Position numbers and translations under genes: made by a program
Assembly: GCA_003344405.1 (NCBI GenBank)
Contig: NOWV01000071.1
Location: 186,001-250,000, forward strand
Length of the DNA: 64,000 nt
Direction of reading: 5' to 3'
From: Trichoplax sp. H2
Lineage: Eukaryota; Placozoa; Uniplacotomia; Trichoplacea
Notes under the pieces: model-generated
Databases searched by the model: none
Told to the model about the DNA's origin: nothing
Seen by the model: the letters and a program-made list of their open reading frames with translations, nothing else
In this document: positions 1 to 13,860 of the stretch, piece after piece
Layout of the letters: each line of letters begins with the position of its first letter
How positions within the stretch are numbered: the stretch's first letter is position 1

Positions 1-2259
1 GCGGGTAAGTAGCTAATTATTATAAATTTTTAATGAAGACGAAGACATTTATGAAAGTTGCCGTTTTTCAATTAATAAATATGCTGGTAGAGAGTAGGAC
101 AGACGATCAAAATAATTGCTAGCATCGATTCTAATCACGATTTGAGTCACAACAAAAACAATTAAATAAATAAATCATAGAATGGCAATACTTCAAATAT
201 GCATCCTTAATTAGTTTGTAACTTGTACTGTGATTTTTGTACATGGACTACGTCACTTAGCCTTACAGTAAGAATTCCCGCTATGTAACTTGCACCTCTA
301 TTATGATGCGTAAGCTCGTCCTAATTATTTTTAAAAGGGTAGTTTTACTTTATGTGCATTAGGAGTTTCTGACGAGACTATTAAAGGCTGGTATCTGAAG
401 ATCCCTTTTTGGTTAGTTAGTCGGTTAGATAGTCAACTAGTTTATCAATTGCTATTGAATTGTAAAGGCTATAATCTTGGGTGCTAAGATTTCTTCAGTA
501 ATAAATAGCAGTCAATCTCTGACTACCTCGTCTACACTGTCAGTGACTCTATGATTATACTATAGTATTCGGTCGTTGGAATTGAATTATTTGGTGATAT
601 AGCTAATCTCGTCTCTTTAAGTCAGTAAGTGGCGTTCTCCGCAAGGATTGGCATGTGTAGACTAATTTGTCACTAGTGGTGTGTGACAACCACATATATA
701 TGGCAAAAGGTATAAAGGATGAGTAGTCAGTTAACTGATTACTTCCTTTATTTTACTGTATTAAACTGTACTCGAGTAAATATTAATAAAATGTAATCTA
801 TATTAGTTTTAGTCTAAATAGCCTTATATTGCGTGGTATAGATTAATAGATTAGTCTTTCACCGTAGCACTCTACCTACGAAACGTATAAGTAATCTACT
901 AAATTAAGGTAATTCGTTGACGAAGACTACTTTGCGATAGCTAGACTATCTCAGTTCATGTTTTTCAAAAATTCATTATATATAATTATATTATTAAAGC
1001 ATCATATTAACAAATACATGATTCAATCATAGAAGAAATCGAAATTTTATACTGTAGAAACACAATAATTTTTTGTTAATCATAGTAATCGCTGCTTTTA
1101 ATGACATCAGCTTAGCATAGATGGCCAGTATCAAGTAGAGAATAGACATAGTTTCATAGAATCGCTGAATTTCAGAATCTAGTATGCTAGTCTGATTGGA
1201 CATTTGTAAATAACTCATTTTTAGATTAATCATAGAAATTTTTGTGGCCTGCCTCAATTAGATTTATATTAGGAAAACTATCCAAATTTTATACTGCGAA
1301 AGAAATGTTATGATAGGGGCCAGACATAACAAACTCACGTCGGTGCCAATGGCGTAGAACACCCATCAAGTGTATGGTAAAAATTTTTGTATTTATAGAT
1401 TTAAAATGATCATCGCTTACCTTAATTATGTAGTAGAGAGTCACATCAATATTAGATATTAGGACAAAAATACACTTATGTAGACATAATATAAATATAA
1501 AAATGGATAAAATATTAGGGGAGCAAAAATTATAGCAATTAAATAATAAACTAAGAACACTTACTAGCATAAATGTGATAAAATGCAATGTTGGCACCAT
1601 GCTATTAATGCAAGGCAGGTAGGATTGAAATTTTAGCATGAAAGAATGGAAAAGATATTGGTTTGTAAGAAAGTTTGAAGACAAATTAAATTATTATTCT
1701 CCCCGATGCAATTAAAATTAAATATCTACATCGACTATGTTTTAATAATAATGGATGGTACAAGAAATAAAATATTTTGTATCAGTAAAAAGAACAGAAT
1801 TTTATTTTAATGACCTTACAGCAATACACGTATCAATCTGCGAAATTAATCAACAAGGAAATTTATAATAGCTAGTGAAGCGATTTCAGCAGTCATGACT
1901 TCTGCAAGTGCAACAGTAAAAGAAGTTAAAGCACTAGGTGACAAAAAAATAGTTGATAGTGGAAAGTAATAAAGTAATTATAGGTGATGGCTGGTATAAT
2001 GGAGCGAAGAAGGCCATAGCTGACGGCCATATAAAGATCTGCGGTTGAGTAATACTCTGATATGATTCTGAATTCCTGAGTAGAGAGTTACAGCTGAGTA
2101 TTCAACTATATTTTGTATAGGTAATATGGAATTGTTGTTTAGAGTTTATAAGATTAAAGGGCTATTGATCTTTTTGCTTAACATTAGCGATCGGCAGTGT
2201 TTAAATAACCTATATTTGTGATAAGGATTGCTAATCTTAGGTTAAAAGCCCAATCATTA
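1..2259. other. Left-flank intergenic DNA
   Basis: I see no supportable gene here. Open frames are short and interrupted in all frames. Positions about 400-690 hold one copy of a dispersed repeat whose inverted partner lies near 52.8-53.1 kb (listed separately). The stretch from about 1270 onward has weak resemblance to 10600-11080, which may be the outer part of the duplication described at 2260-2775. Confidence 0.5.
400..690 (+). repeat. Dispersed repeat, copy A
   Basis: About 290 bp that reappears in reverse orientation at about 52835-53125. The two align almost end to end with scattered substitutions and few small indels. Shared landmarks include TTAGTTAGTCGG, GGCGTTCTCCGCAAGGATTGG and a terminal GTGTGTGACA. 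Outside this core the flanks are unrelated. No coding frame is evident, so it is probably a non-autonomous mobile-element copy. Its family is not recognised. Confidence 0.75.
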
Positions 2260-2775
2260 CCGTTTGGATTATTTTATTGCAGGAAATTTAAATTTAAATT
2301 TTATCATTACTACGAAGTGAGTGTCTAGCTTTCTCAAGTTCATCGATAACAGAGAAAAGCTTCCCTGGATTTTATTTCCCACCATGAGGTAAATTTTCGC
2401 CATCTTGAATACATTATCACATTTCCCTTAACATTTACGAACGAACATTTACAAACGTAATTTCTCCATGGTACACAATATAACCTTTGTTATTGAAGTT
2501 ATTTATTTATTTTACCCTTATTACAGTAATCTTTCATATAATAGCAACATTAACGATCGATTTTTTCGCTGTATTGCTTGATGACCTCGCATTAAAGGCA
2601 ATTATAAAAGGGTCGCCATGCTAAGGGTAGCAAGAATTTCGTTACGACGTTTTCGTTGGTGTATTGAAAGTATCGATTGCAACCAAATTATATCAATTTC
2701 ATATTCGAACAAGAAACACTATTAGTATTGAGCTTTTCAAAAATGTCCAGAATTCTATTTTCAATGCAGTTTGCG
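2260..2775 (+). repeat. 5' flank duplication, copy 1
   Basis: This stretch resembles 11290-11770 along its whole length, with many substitutions and indels. Shared blocks include ACACAATATAACCTTT, the AATCTTTCAT block, the CAAGAA-ACACTAT block and GCTTTTCAAA just before an ATG. It covers the apparent promoter-proximal region and first coding exon of the downstream gene, so the duplication carried a regulatory region and a start exon together. Confidence 0.7.
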
Positions 2776-5700
2776 GTAAGCTGTAATTTCGTAATAGCAT
2801 AACCTAGGCAGTATATCTTCGTATACTTGAAGAGCTAATACTAAGACTATGGCAGATATATTATTAGAGTAACACCGTCTAGTCTATTTGTTAATCGAAA
2901 ATTTAAAATAAAGCTATCATAGTTTTTATCTAATCTCAAATACAACATACAATTTTCTTACATTTTCTTATTCTATCCTCTAGATTTTGAGTCTTTTCCT
3001 TACTAGCTTGCAAGCCTTAGGTAATGTAAAAACAAGGTGTTATCTTCCTAGCTGCAACAACTGGAATGCAATAAATAAACTACTTATATTTTGGCTATAG
3101 CTTTGACATTTGCAATTTGCTGCGCTATCAAAACCTATAACGTCTGTTGAAAAATTAATTTTTCATAAACTTTTCTACTCCATTTTCTATCCTTTTAATT
3201 TTTTTACCCATATAAAATATAGTTTTTAATCATGATAAAGAAAATCTCATAGAGCAAAATGTCACGGCTCACACATAAAATGCTTCCACTGTTGTCAATT
3301 TGCTGTTCTTTATCACAGATATACATCAGACTAAGGATTTTCTTGCAATTGAATATAGATTAGTTAAATTATAATTTTAAATGTCCTATTTTTCGATACA
3401 TTCGTTATTTAATGAAGACTTAGATGTTATTCTTGATATCATTACCTCTTTTACAGGGGTTGAGCATTGCTAGTTCAATTCATACTGCAACATAGGCACA
3501 AAACTGTCCATACATTTATTTATTTTTTATTTCTTGGCGGTCCAATTAGTATATTCGCAGATACACTAACCTAAGCATTTTATTGTTACATAGCTTTGAA
3601 GTTTAATAACAATAATACATCAACTACACGCCAACAAATCTCATACATTTTACGATCGTAAATACCTTAACTATCCGATTAAGATCAGTTTCATTAATGA
3701 ACTATTTTTGAGAGTGATTTTCATACCCATTGCTATTGTAGGTTAGTCGATCAGTTGTGGAGTAAGAGTAAAAAGGGCGCTCGTTTCAGTGCTTTGCATT
3801 CTCAGTTTGTGTTCAGATAATATAGTAGCTTCCTTCCAATTAATATTGAGTGGGTTATAATATACAATTACTTCAGATTATTTATCTTTAAAATTCTACT
3901 AAATTTTTGCTAATTAAACAATGTATTTAATAAGGCTACTGTAACAAATGCTTATCAGGCTGCAGTACGGTAGGGATAAAGTAAGTCTTACATTAGATGT
4001 TAAGTACCTTGTATTTCTCAAAATATTTTTCGAATAGTACCGATTTTCATCACGGTGATAGTTTTGTGTGTAGATGTAATGAATGAGATAGATTATTATC
4101 GACTTGATTCTATTCTGATGACTGACTTAATTTGAATGATATCATAGTAAGAAATACTACCTGGCTTCTATTGTAGCCATAACGTAACTTATTGTGGTTA
4201 GTTATTAAAATTATACATTAGGATATCTTCAAACCACATGACAAAAACTGCGTGCATAATTTCGACAAAATCTCTGACTCAGTTAATGATATTGCTGTAA
4301 TTCAAAGGCAACACATTGATCAAAATTTTCCTTTAATTTCAATTTGCAAACTTTATTATAAACAATAACTTAAAAAAAGATTACTTAAGCGAATAAAATT
4401 CTCTATTATAATTCTTAGAAGATCCATGTTCCAAATCAACAACTTTTGTCAATGATTCTATGGCCCAAAATCTCGATTTATTACCTGATAATCAGCTAAA
4501 ACGCCCTAGCTTCAACATTTCTAAGCAGAAACATTCTACTTTACGGTGGTATAGAACCAGTGCTCCAAGAAATTGTTTACCTGTGGCTAGATGGATTAAT
4601 AACGACTTGCACAGTAAGCTCTTACGGCTGCTGTACTGCTATGTTTGCATCCAAGGGTACCTTGTTAACCATACGATTCAATAATTGTTTACAATTGATC
4701 TAATGCATTTGTAATTTTTGTTGTACTATTAATATATCATCTAGAATCAATATTAATAGTAAATTACCTTAAATTGCCTTGTAAAAGATTGCTAGGCTGT
4801 ATAGCATTCCAATTCTTGAATAAATATTGCAAAATATAGCCATAATAGAAACCGTAAATTTTAGTCGATGTCTGATCAGTAGTTCCAATGCGTTAATTCT
4901 AATCTATTTTATAGAGTCAAAATTAAAATTTCTTTCATCGACATTAATTACTGTATCAAATACATATCCAATGGAACTTATTCATAAAACTAGATGTTGA
5001 TTACAGCCTTTAAGAATAACAGTAAACGTAGTGATAATTAAAGTTTCAGATCTTGCAATAGCTTTATAAATAAAAACAGTGTTAAATGTGCATTGGATTT
5101 CTCTTAGCTAATTAATAAAGTATCATAAGTTGAACAATCGTCGCAAATTCATATTGATAGCAATTATTACTGTAGTTAAGCTTAAACAGACATTAAACAG
5201 TTGATTCAATATCATATTTTGTAAGGTAGATAAACAAAGCCATCAAACCAATACGCTGATAAATTTTTTAATTTAACTAAATAATAGATTTATTTCTTTT
5301 CAAGCTGTACTTTGCTCATTGTATCTTTCAATTTTCTATCATTAGTGACAGGCACTTCTTATAATTTAATTTACTGTTTATTGCAGATGATACCGGAAGA
5401 AGAAATTTATGTTTTCACTTTGGACAAGCACGATGTTTACGTAATATTTCTATTGCCTACAAAAAATGCTCCGATTACATGGTCTATAAAATGGATAAAT
5501 TATCCGTGTCTTACTTAAGTTCTTGCAGTCATGTTGAAGGTATTTTAGATTTTAATTTAATTTATTTAGCTATCAGAAAACCCATAAGAATGAAGACTAG
5601 AATATTATTCATCTTCAGAACAATGCTTAATGTTTCATTTAAATTTTTTCATATCAAAATAAGATAATTGCAATCAGAACCCTTGCCAAAATGGAGGAAA

Positions 5701-8700
5701 ATGTAAATTGATAAAAGGCGGCACTGGATATCAATGTCAATGTCGACTAGGGTATCACGGAAAAACTTGTCAGATACGTAAGTAACGAGGAATTAGTAAA
5801 ATATTCATGCATATGATTAAATGAATTAAAGCTTTACGACTTCGTTCGATTTATCGCAATAGTATCAAATGTTAGTTTGTGGCTAATGCAATATTTTTGA
5901 CAATGTTGTAGCTTTCAATGAGTCGACAGAAATTGAGCTAGTTATTATTGAAACACTGGTACAATATCTGTGGCAGAAAATAGACTCTTTATTCGCTGAT
6001 GATAAAATTATTACATGGGATAGTTGCTATAGATCAATGTGTAAGCTGTCTTAAAAGTATCCGAGAAAAACTAACACGGCAATAACTGCACTGTATGAGA
6101 TATGAGCCAGAGTTCGGCTATTGTAATGACCGAGTAACAGTTTTTTACTATTACTGTAGGTTCGCTACCTCTAACTCTTAATCTCAATTATTTAAGTTGA
6201 GCAAATCCTTATCATATGCAATAAACCGTCACAGCCGAGAAAGTAGTTTTAAACTACGTTTACTATTCCGCCTGAGCGTGGCAGTGAATTCTATTTTTAC
6301 CTCTCATATAATCAGTCGAAAACGGTTAAGATAAATCGGATAAACGGACTTTAGATTATTTTTACAAGCAATCATTTCCATACAGAATTATATAGCATAA
6401 GCTTACATCCTATAGTAAACGTATTAATCTAATGTTATTAAAAAACAGAAATCGACCCTGGTTAAGATGAAACAATTAACTTTCAACACGTAACTAATAG
6501 TTTATCAATATCTATATTAGAACGATAGGTTACACACATATATAGCTATCATCAAAATAGCATAGATTAACATCATTGAAATCATTGCAGCTATATATAT
6601 AGTTTTAGAGGCATAGAATGCATGCAGAGAATAAGATTGTAGCATTAAATGTAAAATATTGAATACTATAAGTATCGAGTACAAGGAAATAGAGATCTAT
6701 TCAAAGAAACATGTAGGACAAATTTTGTCACTCTTTCTAGATAAAAACTCAACAGAAAAATTGTTCAGATAAAGAATATAGTTATCGAACATTGCTCTAG
6801 TTATGATCGAAATCGCATTCAGAAATTCAATTTCTGTTCATTATTAAAGTCTTTTAATTAATTTAAATTAAATTGAGGTTTTATAATTAATTCTACACGG
6901 CATAAAATCATATAATGTAATTCTAGATTATTGACATATGGCATCGATCATTTTATAATACTGTATTTCTAAGAAATTTTACTAAAATAAATTTTTATCA
7001 TGTGTAATTTCCAGGTTCTTGTTGCCCTAATCCTTGCCAATTCGGTCGATGTATTACCGAAAGAAATGGTTATTATTGTCAATGTCAAGCCGGATATACT
7101 GGAAATTACTGTCAAAAAAGTAAATGATACTGTATAAACATTCAATTTTCATATTTACACGTTAATTTCTCTCAGGAAAGATTTGATAAAAGTTTCTAAT
7201 AAGAAAGATCTTTATATTTGTATTAGTAGATGCTTTATCCTGAGCACCGATATAAGTGTAGTATCGTAGCTTTGAAAATTTCATTTATTTCTGTTTATCA
7301 GTTTTGTAATTTCTCATTTCTGGTATTTCCTATTAGCCTGACAGTGAAGAATTTGCTGCAAGCATTACTTGCATTAACGTATTTATTACGGAATAAGGGT
7401 AATAATATGCTTCATATAACTGCAGAAATTTTCGACCCCTGCCAATCAAATCCTTGCCATAGTGGCGTATGTATTTCTGAAAATAATACCTATAAATGCC
7501 GATGTTATCCTGGTTTTCACGGAGAAAATTGCGAGCGACGTAAGCAAATTTTCGTAAAATTCTTGTTTCTAGCAGCTAACAGAAATCATTATTAAACTTT
7601 CTGTAAGCTATAATCAAGATAGACCAGAATAGCTGTATGATAGTTGATTGAAGATTTTAAGAGAGTCCCTTAAAAATGTCACTCAGAAATCTATACCTTA
7701 TAGTGATGACTTCAATATAGGATAAATTCAATTTTGATGTTCATTTACAATTGAAATTTCAGATTACTGTCTACCTAGTCCATGCCAAAATGGTTTGTGT
7801 TCTGCAAATGCAACAGGTTATAAATGTATCTGTAATACTGGATACTACGGAAAGAGATGTCATTTGCGTAAGTACCATATTCAAGAGTTTTAAAATCTCC
7901 AAGAAATAGTCACTTTTATATTTGTATTCGATTTAATATAAATTTAAAAAAGTAACATTTTCTGTCATGCTAGATTACTGTCGTCCTGATCCTTGCCGAC
8001 TTGGCATATGTGTTGTTAAAACAGATGGCTATAAATGTCGTTGCTTACCTGGATATCATGGAACGAACTGTGATAGAAGTAAGTGAATATACATTAATGC
8101 ACTTTATATTAAGCTCAGAAGCAGCGTATATTAATAAGAGTTTCATAAAATACTGAGATTCCTTAACCCAGAGTCAAACTTACTACATCAGATATACAGT
8201 ATTGCATCCAGCAGTTTATAAATTGGCCCTTTTCTGAATTGAAATTTAATAAAATTAGAGATTACACTGTTTTTCAGATAGCTTACGAATAATAAAATTG
8301 AAACCAGCTGCGTTAGAAAGGCATATGTTTTTAAACTTAGAGCTTAAGTGCATTTTGCCAAAAACGATACGACGCAACATAGTTTCAGACTAATTCAATT
8401 CTCATGATACTGTATTCACGTTTAAAAATAACGCCCTCCAATTCTACTGCATACATTGATCATAAAAGTAATCCTTGATCGTCTGCCGTACCTCGCTAGT
8501 TATAGTTCAGCTAGTTATATGAGTGAGCTGACACATTTTAACTTTTCTACCTTACCATAGCTGCAGGCCTAGGCTACATTATTTCAATATTAGGACCTTA
8601 GAGAGTATTTCCTTAACTGTAACTGTAGTTAAAGGCATTATCTTTTTCATTCATCATGTAAATTTATTTCTATGATAGTAGACTCAGAGTTGTCTCAATT

Positions 8701-8914
8701 ATTTCAGAAATATTACGACACTCATTCTAGAACATTAGGTAATTGTCTTTATACTTGTTGTTGATACTATAATTCACGTTTGTGACTTTATAATTTTTAA
8801 CTAGGTTATTGCGATTCCAATCCATGCATTCATGGTAAATGTTACAAGACAATAAACGGTTACCGCTGCCAATGTAAACCTGGCTATTATGGTGAACGTT
8901 GTCAAAGTAGATAG
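2743..8914 (+). CDS. Secreted EGF-repeat protein with D8C half-domain (multi-exon)
   Basis: Proposed exons: 2743-2775 (signal-peptide-like start, M-S-R-I-L-F), 5387-5539, then six single-domain exons 5664-5777, 7015-7119, 7426-7539, 7763-7867, 7974-8078 and 8805-8914. Each of the six encodes one EGF domain with the C-x-NPC, C-x-C, G-Y/F-x-G and final C pattern. All these introns are phase 1, the classic arrangement for shuffled extracellular modules. The 5387-5539 exon has CFHF, further cysteines and a VYKM segment matching the second half of the uromodulin/OIT3 D8C domain as I recall it. The first half is not securely found; 4431-4650 contains a WYR...CLP...RWIN string that may be its decayed form. 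The product is probably secreted or on the cell surface. Linking the 2743 exon to the rest is inference. The last exon ends by reading through the place where its siblings have a donor, giving TAG at 8912-8914. Confidence 0.65.
5387..5539 (+). CDS. Exon for C-terminal half of a D8C (uromodulin/OIT3-type) domain
   Basis: Open in the phase 1 to phase 1 frame, bounded by TTGCAG and GTATTT. It encodes about 51 residues with cysteines spaced as CFHF-x4-C, KKC and SSC, and a hydrophobic VYKMDKLSVSYL stretch. In D8C domains the corresponding part runs from VCFHW through a VYYL core to a final cysteine. The splice phase matches the following EGF exons. The call rests on recalled family pattern only. 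It could instead be an unrelated cysteine-rich extracellular module. Confidence 0.5.
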
Positions 8915-10599
8915 AAATCCATCAGTTACTATTTACATGCTGCTTTCTGATAAAAGAATAACAATAATAATAGCTGCAGTACTTGAGTAAATTGTTAAAG
9001 ATTATCCGAGATCGTAGATTATAGGCTCGGCATATGATGCAAATACGCCTATTTTAGTATTGAATGTATTTTATATCGAGACAATCTATTTCTTTTTACT
9101 AGCTGCAGACTTCATCGAAGAGCTAAATTAGTATATTGCTGTAACGTACTGTACTGCTAGACAGAATAGTTTGTACATTTGATTGATTTGTAAAAACGGC
9201 AATGCCGTCCTAAACAGAATTTATTGATTAGATAAACCTATTTTCAGATCACTGATCATGGTTCTGTATAGCAAGAGCGTCTTACTTGCTTATACTATTG
9301 GAACTCTTGATTAAACTTTCCTCTATAAAACCAACATCGTAAAGCTGTTGATTCACCTTTCACACACGATATTTTATAAGTATTGATTATAGCGTGTTGA
9401 TCGTAATTTATTTGCTACACGCTACCGAAGAAGTAACGATGTTTACTGTTTGAAATTAAAATGAAATTATTAGTACGTGAGTTATCTGAACAACTAATAG
9501 ATTATTGCATAATGATTAGATTTAAATTAATATTTATGAAATTTTAAACCTTAAAATTTTATGTTACTCTTAGTGAATCATTTATTTGTGCTTTATATTT
9601 TCTGTATTACATAACTGAATTAGAATATTGAGTGGGTTAAAATTATTCTTTAATCTTAAAGATTATAAAATAAATGTTTAAATTCTTGGGTAGCCATATA
9701 AGCACGCCCATAAGAACAAATTTAAGGAGAAAGTAAAAATTTAATAAGAGAGTAATCGAGTTTTATTGCACAATCTTATGTTGATTTAGGACATCGATGC
9801 TTTATTTAACCCTTGTTAAAATAGTACACACGTTATATTAACGAAATAGATAAAATTATCAGTGCAAACAAGATACTTTGTGAAAAATGTGAATGAAGTC
9901 AATTTGCTTTGCATTAATTTTAGAGAATTTCTCGGCTATCGTTGAAAAACATGTTACAATCTAGATAGCAATAACAGGAAAATGAGATGCTAATTGAATA
10001 ATTTCGCCTGTAATTTCGAAATAGGCTGCCATGAATCTGGAAACCAACTAAGTGAAATACTTTATTATATGCAATATTAAAGATCGAATATATCGTATAC
10101 CATTGATGCCTATCACTAAATCTTATACCGTAATCTAAACAATCTTTACTTTATTTATTAAATGAGACAATAGTTGTGTTCTTGAATAATCTGAAAAGTA
10201 ATGAAAAATCTATTGAGTACAATTACTCAGCCAATTCCATCATCATGGATCTTATCAGGATCCAAAATCAATCTCAGTGTCAGATTCTTAGACGAAATTA
10301 ATTGTAGTAGTAACATGAAAACGCTTAAACGACAATAAAAGTAAAACTTTGCACTAGCGAAATGACAGAGCTAAGTTGTGAATGGATATAACTCTAGCAT
10401 TAAACTTGATGATGCCGATTTAGAACAGAGAATCGGTGTCGAGTTGAGTTCAAATATAGTTTCATAAATTTTTGAATTTTAAATCTCGCATACTAGGAAT
10501 ATATTCAAGTGTACTGTACTCTATATACGAGTAAACACGCCATTTTAGAATTAATTATAAAATTTTCAGCTTTCTGACTGAATCAGAATTAATTTATAG
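8915..10599. other. Intergenic, no gene seen
   Basis: AT-rich sequence with no EGF-like exon after 8914 and no other recognisable coding motif on either strand. I see no RNA gene signature. Confidence 0.5.
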
Positions 10600-11289
10600 C
10601 AGGTAAATGTATGGCGATATTATACAGCGCATAGAAAATTGTGATAGTTACTCATGCATAACATACTTTACCGATGAAAATCGCATACAATCCATCGAGT
10701 GTAGAGTGCAATGGTAACATTTATATAATAAGATTTTGAAGTGATCATTGCTTACTTTGCTTAATTAATAAATAGCTTCATATATATTATAATAGGTATG
10801 TTTTTTCACATTTGACTAGAACTGATTATTAATTATTTGCCTTAATTATGTATTAAATAGTCTTATGTATATTATGATAGGACTATTGTATTTATGCCAT
10901 TATACAAATTTAATTGGGCAAATAAACTCATTAAAAAAAAAAATGAACTGATTAAGTAGTAGCATAGAATACAAAATCGGCATGGTAATTGCCGTCGGAT
11001 GGTTAAAGTTGAGATTATATTGCCAAGCATGGAGAAGGCTAATGTCTTACATTTAGAAAATTAAAAGATAAACAGTTATTCCGTTGTATATGGTATTAAA
11101 TGATATTACTATATGAATTTTAATAATATGTATTGTACATGAAGTAAACTATCAGGCAACAGCGGATACTTGTAGGAGAGAATTCTTTTATGATGATATT
11201 GTAACAATACACGCCGTATTACAATTTACAAAATTGTCTCCATGTGAAGCTATGATAAGTAATAATTCACATACATTCCGATTATTACG

Positions 11290-11772
11290 TGGAAGAAAAT
11301 TCAAATTTTATCATGACCAAAATTCAAGTACTTCGCTTTATTAGCCTATTAATCATGCCGATAAGTTTTAGGAGCTATTTTGTTTCCCGCTATAGGTGCA
11401 AAATTTTTGTCTACTTGAAATTAATGCAGTAATATTTATATCCCCGTAAATATACTAAAGTCACTATAGAACACAATATAACCTTTATTATTGATATTTA
11501 TTTATAATACCCTCGGTAATCTTTCATTCGTTGACGACTTAAATTATAGCATTTTGTTTGCATTCTCGATAGGTCCCTATTACAGGAAATTGTGAAAGGG
11601 CTAATCATGCTAAAGTAACTAAAATTTTATTAGACATTTATTGTTGGCGTTTTCAAAGTGTAGATTGTAATCAAATTGTATCAATTTAATATTCAAACAA
11701 GAACACTATCATCATCTTGTGCTTTTCAAATGACGTTCCGGATTATATTACTGCTGCAGTTTTGTGGCAAGC
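11290..11772 (+). repeat. 5' flank duplication, copy 2, with orphan signal-peptide-like exon
   Basis: The counterpart of 2260-2775. It ends with an ATG at 11730 opening a short hydrophobic frame (M-T-F-R-I-I-L-L-L) in the same place as the ATG at 2743. Where copy 1 has a GT donor, copy 2 has GC (GGCAAGC), so splicing may be lost. Downstream there is no EGF gene but the NB-ARC fragment at 11.8 kb. Confidence 0.65.
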
Positions 11773-12881
11773 TACAGTTTTGCAACAAAATATGCAATTA
11801 TTTTTTGGGTAAATACGCATTTTGCTAAAATTTCACCTCGCGACTTGCCTCTAACTTCTAATAATGTCTACGTGATAAGAGAGGAAATTATAAACACCAT
11901 TTGCAATCAATTGAAGATTGTCGATGAGTCATCTGGCCATATTTTAATCGGCGGCATTGTCGGTAGCGATAAAACCATTGTTGCTTGCCAATCTATACAC
12001 GAAGCGTCAAAAAAAGGCTATTTTAAATCAAACGGTTGTTATTGGATGAATGTTGGTAAGTTTGTAAATTAGCATAATTTACAATTCCTTTTAACGGTTT
12101 CAATCTTGAAGAAGAATAGCTGATATTGGAACTGCATTTATTTTAATACTTAAAAATAGTTGTGTAGTCGATGAAATCGAAGAAAGATATAAAATATCAT
12201 TCAAACTTAGACTTCTGCTTAATGATAACAAGTGCCTAATTTTCAAATTTCCATATCCCAAGTAAATAATTGAAATAGGATAAGCGTAGACATGCATTTT
12301 AAATACCTTAAAAGAAATTGATAATCGCACACTGTATACCATACTGACATTTAGGTGCTAATCGCTACTTCTCTGCTCAGGTGATGTATCAAATAACGAG
12401 CAATTTGTTCAGCTCAAGATACTGGGAATAAGTCTTGGTTTGAAGTGGCAAGAATCCTTTCAATTTATTTATGAAATTTTTGCCTGTCTCCGTAGTTATG
12501 TACGAGGTGACTATTTTGTCTTCCTTACTCACTAAATTTAGCTAATATTAAGTTACACTGCGATACTGATAATAAAAAATTAACTCTTTTGGAAATAGTC
12601 AACTATCCGACATACTATTTTTTGTTGATGGCATCTTGAAGAAGAATCATTACAACTATTTGTCGTTCGCTAAAGAGTCGATTGCGACTTCACGGTTTAT
12701 GCATTATGAAAATGAGATGAGCCATCTGTCACAAAACAGCTTTCGTGAACGTACCTTAAACTACTATCTACTCTTATGGTTCTCCGACTAACTCCGGAGA
12801 TCCTCAGTAAGAGAAAACTAACTTATTCCTATACTATAGTAATCAAGTCAAAATGATAGGTTTAGGTTAATCAATATCTTC

Positions 12882-13498
12882 ATTACTAGCTTGCTTACGT
12901 TTGTACCAGTGTACTCTACGTTAGCCTTAGTGGAACTGAGATTAAAAATTAATAATTAAGCTTATATACAGTTTCATATGTCAAACAAATAAGATCAGTG
13001 CTAATCTTTCACATTAAATTATAGAATGTGCAATACAGGCTTACTATAGATTCGACTAGATCGAGTGTTACATATTACTTGCCATAAATTAATATTACTA
13101 GTGCAAACTTCCGTCGCTTTGCTGACGGTTTACGATAATGTGCTCATTTAACAGAAAGTATTATCATTTGATAGACCTGTCAGAGGTTCAGTAACTTTAT
13201 ACTGTATATCCACGCTGTATATTACTACGATAATTAATAACAAACTCAATTAACAACTAGGTTGTTGTCGAGATCGGCAACCTCCATAATAACATTATTA
13301 CGCATATTAGATCAAAATATTATTCATTTCGGGGCGAACTCCGTCACACCATCATTGCATCCGTTTGCGGGTTGGTATTTTAATTGAATTTTTGTATCTA
13401 ATATGATCTTATGTTTGATGAATGAATATTAAAATAATAATGCCATTGGTACGGCAGTACATACGAGTACATTAAACTTCACATGTATAAAGAGAATG
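12882..13498. repeat. Block repeated across the assembly gap, copy 1 (empty site)
   Basis: This block is repeated after the gap as 13519-13860 plus 14411-14690, with several single-base differences. It stops exactly at the gap, and the second copy starts exactly after it. Copy 1 lacks the 550-bp insertion found in copy 2: its single ATATT is at 13219-13223. The pattern is typical of two haplotypes placed in tandem by the assembler, though a true tandem duplication is possible. Confidence 0.85.
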
Positions 13499-13518
13499 NN
13501 NNNNNNNNNNNNNNNNNN
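13499..13518. other. Assembly gap (20 N)
   Basis: A run of exactly 20 N, evidently a placeholder of unknown true length. It separates the two copies of the repeated block. Confidence 0.98.
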
Positions 13519-13860
13519 ATTACTAGCTTGCTTACGTTTGTACCAGTGTACTCTACGTTAGCCTTAGTGGAACTGAGATTAAAAATTAATAATTAAGCTT
13601 ATATACAGTTTCATATGTCAAACAAATAAGATCAGTGCTAATCTTTCACATTAAATTATAGAATATGCAATACAGGCTTACTATAGATTCGACTAGATCG
13701 AGTGTTACTTATTACTTGCTACAAATTAATATTACTAGTGCAAACTCCCGTCGCTTTGCTGACGGTTTACGATAATGTGTTCATTTAACAGATAGTATTA
13801 TCATTTGATAGACCTGTCAGAGGTTCAGTAACTTTATACCGTATATCCACGCTGTATATT

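Noticed and set aside
4431-4684. First half of the D8C domain at 4.4-4.7 kb
   Set aside because: WYR, CLP and RWIN occur in the right order but the cysteine spacing is compressed and no acceptor or donor pair fits, so I did not call it an exon.
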